Assembly (NCBI GenBank): GCA_024233785.1
Contig: JACKPD010000007.1
Location: 1-64,000, forward strand
Length of the DNA: 64,000 bases
From: Spirochaetales bacterium
GTDB taxonomy: Bacteria; Spirochaetota; Spirochaetia; CADAEX01
Reading direction: 5' to 3'
Part shown: piece after piece, positions 33,958 to 40,619 of the stretch
How the letters are laid out: every line of letters begins with the position of its first letter
Position numbering within the stretch: the stretch's first letter is position 1
Made by a program: the position numbers and the translations under genes
Notes under the pieces: model-generated
The model's database searches: none
The model's input: only the letters and a program-made list of their open reading frames with translations
Told to the model about the DNA's origin: nothing

Positions 33958-34793
33958 CTGACTGCTTCCTTTTTTATTGTACTTATTGCTTTTTTTATTT
34001 CATCCCCAAGTCCGGGGAAAATTTTGATAATAGACTCACCCGATGAATACCCTTCCGCCGCGGCCCTTTTTTCAGGGACCTTAAGCAGAACAGGGATAGC
34101 TTCTTTTCTGCAGTACTCTTCTGTCTGCGGAAAAGGATGATCAGATTTGTTTATTACCACACCGAATGGAATCCCGAGGATCCTTACAGTCTCAACTGCA
34201 ATTTTTAAATCATTTAGAGCAAACGGGGCAGGTTCTGTTACCAGTACCGTGTAATCCGCCCCTTTAAGCGCTGTGACCATTGGACATGATGTTCCCGGAG
34301 GACTGTCTATAATAACAAGGGAAGCCCCATCCCCTTTTTTCTTTACCGCCTTTATAAGCGGGGGAGACTTTGTGTTTCCTATATCAAGCAGTCCCTGATA
34401 AAAAGAGATGTGATCTCTGATTCCGCTTGATATTACCCCTGTTCCGATCTGAATCTCGCTGACCGCTTTTTCCGGGCAGGCTATTGAGCACCCCCCGCAG
34501 CTGTGGCATAGTTCATGAAAAATCAGGGGTTTTTTGCCCAACATGGTAATTGCGTTAAACCTGCACACTTTTGCGCACCTTCCGCAGCCTGTACATTTTC
34601 CGCTGTCGACTACCGGAACAGGAACTGTTATTTTTTCATTTCCCGTTATTTCAGGCTTGATAAAAAAATGGCTGTCCGGTTCTTCAACATCGCAGTCAAG
34701 AAAGGTTACATTATCATCAGCGGAAAGGGCGAAAGCGACCGAAAATGTAGTTTTACCGGTGCCTCCCTTTCCTGATGCAAAAGCAATAGTCAT
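33954..34793 (-). CDS. MinD-like ATPase with inserted ferredoxin domain (copy 1)
   Basis: 279 residues. Walker A ASGKGGTGKTT (about 6-16), ferredoxin cysteines C67/C70/C73/C77 and C96/C99/C102/C106, and switch II LVIIDSPPGTSCPMV. Domain order is the same as copy 2, but the sequence and second ferredoxin loop (CHSCGGCSIACPEKA) differ. The start overlaps the NifX-like stop by one base (TAATG). Two such ATPases side by side are typical of ORP-type clusters and may form a heterodimer. This partner role is inferred from context. Confidence 0.92.
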   Translation of the reverse strand: MTIAFASGKGGTGKTTFSVAFALSADDNVTFLDCDVEEPDSHFFIKPEITGNEKITVPVPVVDSGKCTGCGRCAKVCRFNAITMLGKKPLIFHELCHSCGGCSIACPEKAVSEIQIGTGVISSGIRDHISFYQGLLDIGNTKSPPLIKAVKKKGDGASLVIIDSPPGTSCPMVTALKGADYTVLVTEPAPFALNDLKIAVETVRILGIPFGVVINKSDHPFPQTEEYCRKEAIPVLLKVPEKRAAAEGYSSGESIIKIFPGLGDEIKKAISTIKKEAVR

Positions 34794-35152
34794 TACCAGT
34801 GCCCCTCTACATCCGAACCTGAGGATTCCACAAGTTTGTCCTGGAGAAACAAATCAAGAGCCTGCCTCACTGTTTTGGCTTCAGTATTGTAAACCCTTAT
34901 TCCCGCCTCTTTCAGTACCCTGAACGCTTTAGGGCCGCAGTGTCCTGAAATCAGGACTTCCGCGCCTGTTTCAGCAGCATTGCTTGCAGCCTGGATTCCT
35001 GCACCCTGCGCCGCATTGAGATTCACAGAATTATCGAGCGCAGACACTTCTTTTGTCTCTGTATCAAAAATAATAAAATTTTTAGCCCTTCCGAACCTGC
35101 TGTCCATATCTGCATCCAGGCCCTCGCCTGATGCTGTTATTACTATTTTCAT
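34793..35152 (-). CDS. NifX/orange-protein-like protein (copy 2 of 3)
   Basis: 119 residues. MKIVITASGEGLDADMDSRFGRAKNFIIFD and VLISGHCGPKAFRVLKEAGIRVY are characteristic of the NifX/ORP superfamily. The SRFGR segment replaces the ligand-rich HFGHC of copy 3, and a single Cys in GHCGPKA remains, so its cluster-binding ability may differ. It overlaps DUF5320 upstream by four bases and the MinD-like gene downstream by one, indicating tight co-translation. Confidence 0.92.
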   Translation of the reverse strand: MKIVITASGEGLDADMDSRFGRAKNFIIFDTETKEVSALDNSVNLNAAQGAGIQAASNAAETGAEVLISGHCGPKAFRVLKEAGIRVYNTEAKTVRQALDLFLQDKLVESSGSDVEGHW

Positions 35153-35514
35153 ACATTCCCTTCATCTTTATTAAGCTCTTCATCAATAAGTTCAATCTGT
35201 CTTTTTACTTCCTCAAGATCCTTTTCGAGGATTTTTTTTTCTGAAAGAAGATATTCCTTTTCATCCCTGGGCTCATTATAAATACCAAAAGTTCTGCCCA
35301 TGCCTCTTCCGAAAAAACCACGCCCCATGCCTCTGCCGAAGCCTGCTCCAAATCCGCCGTATCCGAAAGGGCTGAAAAACCCTCTTCCCCTGTTTCTGAA
35401 TGACCTGTAAAGCGGATTTTCAAAACCAGGTACGCCTGTACCTGCGCAAAATCCTGCTCCCCTTCCCGTCATTGGTCCTGCCCCTGCCGGGCCTGTTCTG
35501 TCACCTCTTGGCAT
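35149..35514 (-). CDS. DUF5320 protein, Gly/Arg/Phe-rich with C-terminal coiled coil
   Basis: 121 residues from ATG 35514, eight bases after GGAGG; an ATG at 35529 lies upstream of that site and is rejected. N-terminus MPRGDRTGPAGAGPMTGRGAG is the hallmark of DUF5320. A low-complexity stretch of Gly, Arg and Phe (about 40-80, GFGRGMGRGFFGRGMGR) follows, then a charged helix (about 88-118, KEYLLSEKKILEKDLEEVKRQIELIDEEL) likely to form a coiled coil. One Cys near residue 23. DUF5320 genes commonly sit beside NifX-like genes in anaerobes. Function unknown. Confidence 0.88.
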   Translation of the reverse strand: MPRGDRTGPAGAGPMTGRGAGFCAGTGVPGFENPLYRSFRNRGRGFFSPFGYGGFGAGFGRGMGRGFFGRGMGRTFGIYNEPRDEKEYLLSEKKILEKDLEEVKRQIELIDEELNKDEGNV

Positions 35515-35576
35515 ATATATACCCTCCATAATTAAAGATTTTTATTTATAATCACTGTTGTCCGGTTTTTAACTTT

Positions 35577-35640
35577 CTTCACTGGTGATCTTCTTCACTG
35601 TTGATTTTCATCACTGGTGATTTTCATCACTTGTGATGAA
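35577..35640. repeat. Four tandem 16-bp palindromic repeats (ATCACTGGTGAT type)
   Basis: Four units of exactly 16 bases (35577, 35593, 35609, 35625) share the core TCACTGGTGAT; the last is CATCACTTGTGATG, a perfect inverted repeat. The array begins at the 3' end of the NifX-like gene at 35627 and lies before the DUF5320 gene. Multiple binding sites for a dimeric regulator, or RNA hairpins in the operon mRNA, are possible. No spacer variety, so not CRISPR. Confidence 0.75.
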
Positions 35641-36013
35641 AGTTAAACCGTCTGCGGCACATTCTGCGTCTGCCGCACCCCGGCATTAAAAACCTGCTTT
35701 CTGAAAGACGTTCTTCATAATATGCAGCGGCAACTTCCTCAACAGAACCGGATATGAACGGAAAGCATTTGATTTTGAATAAATTCAAAAGCATAGCTGT
35801 CTCCCTTGAAACCGCGCCGCAGACTATTACATCCACGCTGTTTTCAGAGAGAAATGAGACCCTGTCAAATACTGTTTCTGCAGGAAGCTGGAGGCTGTAT
35901 TCCGATTTGACTTTCCCCTCTTCAGTTTCCTGAATCAGGATGTTTGACGAAACATCAAAAACCGGCGCTATCCTGCCCTGCCATACTGAAAAGCATGTTT
36001 TTATATTTTTCAC
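35627..36013 (-). CDS. NifX/orange-protein-like protein (copy 1 of 3), GTG start
   Basis: 128 residues from a GTG at 36013. TCFSVWQGRIAPVFDVSSNILIQE is a close match to the N-terminal strand and loop of ORP-type proteins; VDVIVCGAVSRETAMLLNLFKIKCFPF follows. The C-terminus is Cys/Arg-rich (GCGRRRMCRRRFNFHHK), possibly metal or nucleic-acid binding. It is the first gene of the operon, directly downstream of a sigma-54 promoter. The predicted transcript start falls at or within a base or two of the GTG, so the mRNA may be leaderless. Confidence 0.88.
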   Translation of the reverse strand: MKNIKTCFSVWQGRIAPVFDVSSNILIQETEEGKVKSEYSLQLPAETVFDRVSFLSENSVDVIVCGAVSRETAMLLNLFKIKCFPFISGSVEEVAAAYYEERLSESRFLMPGCGRRRMCRRRFNFHHK

Positions 36014-36024
36014 ACTAATGATAA

Positions 36025-36040
36025 TGCAATTACCATGCCA
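36025..36040 (-). promoter_or_regulatory. Sigma-54 (-24/-12) promoter of the ORP-like operon
   Basis: Minus-strand TGGCATGGTAATTGCA: -24 GG and -12 GC with the required ten-base spacing; only one mismatch to TGGCACG-N4-TTGCA. The predicted start of transcription is about 36014, next to the GTG of the first gene. A sigma-54 activator is encoded 0.8 kb upstream at 36821. Confidence 0.7.
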
Positions 36041-36167
36041 TCTGAGATATTTAAGCTATTTATATTAATAATTGAGGATTTTAAACCATTATCTGGAGTT
36101 TTTAGAGATAAATAGGGGTTTCTGTTGGGAAATATTTTAACGATTATCAAAAAATACTGTATAATTA

Positions 36168-36214
36168 GTAGCATTTATGCAACTAATAATATTTTTAAGT
36201 TGCATAAATGCTAC
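36168..36214. repeat. Perfect 17-bp inverted repeat, candidate activator site
   Basis: Arms GTAGCATTTATGCAACT (36168-36184) and its exact reverse complement (36198-36214) with a 13-base spacer. It lies 130-175 bases upstream of the -24 element, where an enhancer-binding protein would sit. It is also ten bases past the ferritin-like gene stop, so a 3' hairpin is the other reading; there is no T-tract. Confidence 0.7.
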
Positions 36215-36224
36215 CTTTTAAAAT

Positions 36225-36740
36225 CTAATATCTTGCAAGTCCATTTTTAAAAGCTGAGAGATGGTTCTTTGAGGCGTCACGAAGCCTGATAAACAGAGAC
36301 TTGAGAGATGAGTTTTCAGGTCTGTTTATCAGTTCAGAGGCGATAAAAGTTTCATACATTTTAATATTCTCTATTTCCGCAGTTACTCCTGTCTGAAATG
36401 CCTCTTTAAGCGATGCAGGTACTACAATATACTCTTTTGCCCTGTCCGCCGGCATGGCTAGCCCTTGATCCTTAAAAGCATCTTTAAGCCATGCTATATG
36501 GCTTTCTTCAGATTTTATAATATTTGAAAACGGTTTCTGGCTTCCGAATTTCCCGATAATTGCCTCATATTCAGCCCTTGCCAGATATTCATCCTGAACC
36601 GCATAGTTTAACATATCTTCGATTGTAAGGTTTTTGTCAGCAGAGGCTGCCCCCGCTCCCCACTCCGAAGATACCGGTTCAGAGTGAAGCTGAAAAATCA
36701 TTAAAAAAGAAATTACTGTAAAAATCAATTTTTTATTCAT
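36225..36740 (-). CDS. Exported DUF2202 ferritin-like protein
   Basis: 171 residues from ATG 36740 (GGAG six bases upstream; a GTG at 36752 also opens the frame). Signal peptide MNKKLIFTVISFLMIFQLHS. The four-helix body has ferritin-like ligand motifs: EYLARAEYEAII, EESHIAWL, AEIENIKMYETF, and DASKNHLSAF, i.e. the ExxH pairs of a di-iron site as in DUF2202. It is probably periplasmic, with iron oxidation or peroxide handling as possible roles. It lies between the sigma-54 activator and the ORP-like operon on the same strand. Confidence 0.9.
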   Translation of the reverse strand: MNKKLIFTVISFLMIFQLHSEPVSSEWGAGAASADKNLTIEDMLNYAVQDEYLARAEYEAIIGKFGSQKPFSNIIKSEESHIAWLKDAFKDQGLAMPADRAKEYIVVPASLKEAFQTGVTAEIENIKMYETFIASELINRPENSSLKSLFIRLRDASKNHLSAFKNGLARY

Positions 36741-36782
36741 TTTATTCTCCACTGAAATAAGTTACACATAAAAATGTCAATC

Positions 36783-36810
36783 GACTATATATATTTTATT
36801 ATATATAGTC
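36783..36810. repeat. AT-rich inverted repeat between the ferritin-like and activator genes
   Basis: Perfect arms GACTATATATA / TATATATAGTC with a six-base spacer. It sits between the activator stop (36821) and the ferritin-like start. It could end the activator transcript or cover the ferritin-gene promoter; a TTGACA on the minus strand starts just beside it (complement of 36775-36780). Confidence 0.5.
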
Positions 36811-36820
36811 TTTGTTTTCT

Positions 36821-38182
36821 TTATACCCCTCTGTCTTTTTTTCCATGCGGTATTATAATATCAAGTTCCTTTATTTTTCTGAAAAGAGTTGTTTTGTGGA
36901 TACCGAGGAGATCTGAAGCTTTCTGCCTGTTAAAACCGGATTTTTCAAGAGCGTCTATTATAATCTTTTTTTCAGCTGTCTTTTTTGCCCCTTCCATGTT
37001 TCCTGTATCATCTGGAATATTACCCCTGCGCAGGTAATTATCAGCGCCTGTTATCTCATCCGGAAGCTGCTCGGGCGTAATCCATCTCCCTTTTGACAGA
37101 ACAAATGCCCTCTCAATAACATTTTCAAGCTCCCTTACATTGCCTGGCCAGTCCCAGGCTATCATTATTGAATAGGATTCCGGTGTAAAACCTTCGATAT
37201 CTCTTTTCTGCAGGAAGTTGAATTTCCTCACAAAGTGGTCAGCAAGGAGCGGAATATCCTCTTTCCTTTTACGAAGCGGCGGAAGTTCAATCGAAACAAC
37301 ATTTATCCGGTAGTAAAGATCAAGCCGGAACTTTCCCTCTTTAACAAGGGCCGCAAGGTCCCTGTTAGTTGCTGCAATAATCCGGGCTTCTGTAGTTTCT
37401 GTAACAGTTGATCCGAGCGGCTCATAGGTGTGCTCCTGAAGAACACGCAGAAGCCGTATCTGGAGCGCCGGGCTTATCTCCCCTATTTCATCGAGAAACA
37501 GGGTACCGTCTCCTGCGAGGGCAAATCTGCCGGGCTTATCCGATGCAGCCCCTGTGAAAGCCCCTTTTTTGTATCCAAACAGCTCTGATTCAAGGAGAGA
37601 ATCAGGAAGCGCTCCGCAGTTTACCGCTACAAACGGCCTGCTTTCGCCGCGCCCCATTGAGTGTATGGCCCTTGCGAGCAGTTCCTTGCCTGTTCCGGTC
37701 TCGCCAAGTATCAGGACGGTCGACGGGCTTCCCGCAACAGCTGTCGCCATATCTGAGACATTCCTCATGGCAGGGCTGTGGCTTACAATGTCACCTATGG
37801 AAAAGCTTCCCGTAAGTTCCTTTCGAAGGGCTTCTATCTCTGAAAGGTCGCGGAATGTTTCAACACCGCCTATAACCTCACCTTCGCTGTTCCGGAGTAC
37901 TGCAGTTGATACACTTATCGGTATCCGGCTGCCGTCAGCATCTATTATAAAACCGGTTTTATTTATCACTGGCTTTCCTGTTTTAAGTGTTTCTCTTAAA
38001 GGACAGCCATCTTCGCACATGCTTGACCTGAATACTTCTGAACAGAACCTCCCTTTGGCATCAGAGCGGGCTATCCCTGTGATATCTTCAGCCGCGCTGT
38101 TGAAAGAGGTAATATGCCATTCGCTGTCTACTGTAAAAACGCCGTCCGAAATACTGTCAAGAATTATATCAGAATTATCCAT
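36821..38182 (-). CDS. Sigma-54-dependent activator with Cys-containing PAS domain
   Basis: 453 residues. PAS domain (1-115) with cysteines C47, C56 and C60 (FCSEVFRSSMCEDGC), a possible redox, heme or Fe-S sensing site. The AAA+ domain has Walker A GETGTGKE (160-167), the sigma-54 contact loop GAFTGA (207-212), Walker B TLFLDEIGE and the arginine-finger region. A Fis-type helix-turn-helix closes the protein (about 410-445, FNRQKASDLLGIHKTTLFRKI). It lacks a receiver domain. Likely target: the -24/-12 promoter at 36025-36040. The Desulfovibrio ORP operons are likewise controlled by sigma-54 and a cognate activator. Confidence 0.94.
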   Translation of the reverse strand: MDNSDIILDSISDGVFTVDSEWHITSFNSAAEDITGIARSDAKGRFCSEVFRSSMCEDGCPLRETLKTGKPVINKTGFIIDADGSRIPISVSTAVLRNSEGEVIGGVETFRDLSEIEALRKELTGSFSIGDIVSHSPAMRNVSDMATAVAGSPSTVLILGETGTGKELLARAIHSMGRGESRPFVAVNCGALPDSLLESELFGYKKGAFTGAASDKPGRFALAGDGTLFLDEIGEISPALQIRLLRVLQEHTYEPLGSTVTETTEARIIAATNRDLAALVKEGKFRLDLYYRINVVSIELPPLRKRKEDIPLLADHFVRKFNFLQKRDIEGFTPESYSIMIAWDWPGNVRELENVIERAFVLSKGRWITPEQLPDEITGADNYLRRGNIPDDTGNMEGAKKTAEKKIIIDALEKSGFNRQKASDLLGIHKTTLFRKIKELDIIIPHGKKDRGV

Positions 38183-38266
38183 TCATAAGCTTCCTTTATT
38201 TAATATATATAATTTTTCATTTTTAGGCCACCGCAGCAGATATGTGGTTTAAATATCTCTTTTTTA

Positions 38267-38295
38267 TTGACATAATCAAAAATCTCAAGTTAACT
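38267..38295 (+). promoter_or_regulatory. Candidate promoter of the hypothetical gene at 38319
   Basis: TTGACA (38267-38272), a 17-base spacer and TTAACT (38290-38295), in the divergent gap next to the sigma-54 activator. The expected start leaves a leader of about 17 bases with no clear Shine-Dalgarno. Confidence 0.35.
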
Positions 38296-38318
38296 GATGA
38301 ACGTCCGTTTCTTTAACT

Positions 38319-39428
38319 ATGAACACAATAAAATCTATATTAAGCCAGCTTGGCGGTTCACGATCTGAAACCCGAAAAGATTTAGAGAACCTGTTAAATA
38401 ATTATTTTATCGACCCTTTTTACATGAGCCGTACAGACGCGCTCAAGGATAATGATATCCTTAAATTCGAAGCCCAGATTGTATCCGACGCTTTTGAGGC
38501 TGTTACGAACGGCATGTATGATGAAGAGATAATGTCGCATCTCTCAAAAATTACTCCCGATTCCTTTTTTTCGGACTGGAGATATCTTACAGAAACTCTT
38601 TACAACATTTACAGGAATTCTCCTGAAGAGGCATCTATCGCGGCAGGCAGGATAAATCCCGGATCCATTCCGGCACTATTATGTCCTGTTCTTCAAAGCC
38701 TTATTGACAGATCAGGATCTGACAGCAAAGAGGGATTCACAGAAGTTGAAAAAAGCCTGCTTCAGGAAATTAACAGGGAAAATAATAATTTCACATTGAA
38801 CCTGAATATGTGTATCAGCAATCTGGAAAATGGGGAGGAAGACAGTTTTATTGACAGCGTTACGCTTATTATCACAGATATTTTTCCAAAAGACACTAAT
38901 GCGGCAGAGAACATAGCGGTCTGGGCTCTTAAACAGTTATTTTCCCATGATATGTCACCTGAGCTTTTAATTGAAAATATAAAACTTGTATTCGGAGAAA
39001 CAGATTCACTGAAGTTAAGCGCACTTGCACTGATGGATGAAGACAGGGAATTAAGCCTGTTGTTCTGGATAAAAACTGCATTGTCACTTTTAAGGAAAAA
39101 CTGCACAGATCCGGTTACAATATCAGCATACCTTGAAATTATTGAAGAGTTAAAACTTTCATGGGTAGTCAGCAGAGTCAGAGCTGAAAATCCTGATGAC
39201 GCCATGATTGCAGAGCAGATTGAAAACCTCTCCATCGTACTTGGGAGGGAACTTGAAATTAAATTTCCTCAGCTTACTTCAGGGACTAAAAAACCGGCGG
39301 CGGCCGCGTCAGCCGACAGGGCTGCGGCAGGGACAGGGGGCCTTGGAAACAGGACATATCAGGCAGTAAAAAAATCTGCACACAGGAAAAAGCAGCTTCA
39401 GCCGCTTCAGCTGGAACTTTTTGCGTAA
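38319..39428 (+). CDS. Hypothetical protein ending in a sliding-clamp-binding-like motif
   Basis: 369 residues, acidic and mostly helical, with no signal peptide, membrane helix or catalytic motif I recognise. The helical body (about 1-300) looks like a solenoid or armadillo-type repeat (e.g. ALKQLFSHDMSPELLIENI, ALSLLRKNCTDPVTISAYLEII). A basic, low-complexity linker follows (about 312-355, KKPAAAASADRAAAG and KKSAHRKK), and the last residues are QLELFA. QL-x-LF is the consensus by which polymerases and repair proteins bind the DnaN beta clamp, and terminal placement after a flexible basic tail fits. No DNA-repair genes are adjacent. Function unknown. Confidence 0.75.
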   Translation: MNTIKSILSQLGGSRSETRKDLENLLNNYFIDPFYMSRTDALKDNDILKFEAQIVSDAFEAVTNGMYDEEIMSHLSKITPDSFFSDWRYLTETLYNIYRNSPEEASIAAGRINPGSIPALLCPVLQSLIDRSGSDSKEGFTEVEKSLLQEINRENNNFTLNLNMCISNLENGEEDSFIDSVTLIITDIFPKDTNAAENIAVWALKQLFSHDMSPELLIENIKLVFGETDSLKLSALALMDEDRELSLLFWIKTALSLLRKNCTDPVTISAYLEIIEELKLSWVVSRVRAENPDDAMIAEQIENLSIVLGRELEIKFPQLTSGTKKPAAAASADRAAAGTGGLGNRTYQAVKKSAHRKKQLQPLQLELFA

Positions 39429-39464
39429 TGATGAGACCTGCATGGGATTGAGGGAAGAGGTGAT

Positions 39465-39653
39465 ATGGAGATAAAAATGGGCGATGTAGAATCTGTAAAA
39501 AAAGCAATACTTGAAACCGGTAATATAAAAAGCCCTGAGGATATCATTTACAGCATCCCGTTTGCCCCATGCTATATAGGCCCGGGTAAATGGATAAAGG
39601 CGCTGAAAGATCTTTACGCATTAAAAAACAGCGGAACTGACCGGAACCAATAA
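39465..39653 (+). CDS. Small hypothetical protein
   Basis: 62 residues, starting 36 bases after the preceding gene. AAGAGG precedes the ATG at 39465; a second ATG at 39477 has GGAG six bases before it, giving 58 residues. The N-terminal half is helical (VESVKKAILETGNI) and the C-terminal half has FAPCYIGPGKWIKALKDLY. No domain recognised. Composition resembles its neighbours, but support is limited to the frame and ribosome binding site. Confidence 0.5.
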   Translation: MEIKMGDVESVKKAILETGNIKSPEDIIYSIPFAPCYIGPGKWIKALKDLYALKNSGTDRNQ

Positions 39654-39761
39654 TCACTTCAGCATTGTCCTTTGTTGTTCCGCTTTGACAGCCTGATAAG
39701 CTGAAGAGCCGGTATCTGTCCGGCCCGGCAGCTCATCCGGCAAAAAAATTCTTACTGATAC

Positions 39762-40601
39762 TTATTTCAGGGAATAAATTTTCATCTGCCCTGATGCGAG
39801 TTTTTTCCATCCATCGAACAGAGTTTTTCTCATGGCGACATAGTCGGGTTTTTCAGCTGTTTCAAGATAACGTCCTGTACTTTCAACCGCTTCAACTACA
39901 AGCCCTGAAAAATAATTAATCTTGCGTATACCGCACCTGATTGTCTTGCGCATAACTTCGTCAGACAGTCCTGTCGCCCCGTGCATTACCAGCGGAACAG
40001 AAACTTTCTTTTTAAGGGCTGAGATCAGATCGAACTGGATAACCGGCTCTGCCTTATATAAGCCGTGAGCTGTTCCTATTGAGACGGCAAGCGCGTTGAC
40101 TCCTGTCCCGGCAACAAATTTTTCAGCTTCATCAGGGTCTGTAAAAAGGCTTTCAGAGGCCTTGTGCTCACCGTCTACCATCCCTTCAACACCGGTAATC
40201 GCGCCTATCTCCCCTTCCACGGACGCGCCGTAGCTTTTGGCAAGTGTGACAATATTTGCGGTAACTGCGGCATTTTCGGCAAAAGGAAGTTTGCTGCCGT
40301 CAATCATTATGGAGGTGAAACCGCTGTCAAGCGCTTCCCTTACAATGTGCTCTTCTTTCGGCCCCGAATGGTCAAGGTGAAGTACAGAGGGTATAGAGGC
40401 TTTTTCAATTGCCTTTAATATGGAAGGAGCCAGAAGCTGTCCGCGGGCAGCTTTCCAGTGGCGGGTGGCTATACCGATTATAACAGGAAGTTTAAGCTCC
40501 TCTGCCCCTTCAATTATCGCGAGGGCCATATCAAGGTCAACTACATTAAAAGACCCGACAGCGCCTTCTGTTTCAAGTATTTTTTCAAGTTTTACAAGCA
40601 T
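39762..40601 (-). CDS. Class II fructose-bisphosphate-type aldolase
   Basis: 279 residues; TIM-barrel class II aldolase of the GatY/KbaY/Fba group. Zinc and catalytic motifs: LHLDHSGPKEEHI (Asp and His), SIMIDGSKLPF, SVEGEIGAITGVEG, GTAHGLYK, LVMHGATGL (zinc His) and KINYFSGL. It cleaves a ketose (bis)phosphate into dihydroxyacetone phosphate and an aldehyde. Lying 18 bases after an FGGY kinase in an RpiR-led operon, it most likely acts on that kinase's phosphorylated product rather than on glycolytic fructose bisphosphate. Confidence 0.92.
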   Translation of the reverse strand: MLVKLEKILETEGAVGSFNVVDLDMALAIIEGAEELKLPVIIGIATRHWKAARGQLLAPSILKAIEKASIPSVLHLDHSGPKEEHIVREALDSGFTSIMIDGSKLPFAENAAVTANIVTLAKSYGASVEGEIGAITGVEGMVDGEHKASESLFTDPDEAEKFVAGTGVNALAVSIGTAHGLYKAEPVIQFDLISALKKKVSVPLVMHGATGLSDEVMRKTIRCGIRKINYFSGLVVEAVESTGRYLETAEKPDYVAMRKTLFDGWKKLASGQMKIYSLK

Positions 40602-40619
40602 TTAATTATTTACTCCTTT

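Noticed and set aside
35577..35640. Short tandem repeats considered as CRISPR
   Set aside because: The 16-base units are contiguous with no variable spacers and no cas genes are present.
30941..36013. Nitrogen-fixation cluster
   Set aside because: Only the NifX/ORP fold is shared. No nifHDK, nifB or nifEN gene is present; MinD/ferredoxin, Mrp and DUF5320 point to an ORP-type system.
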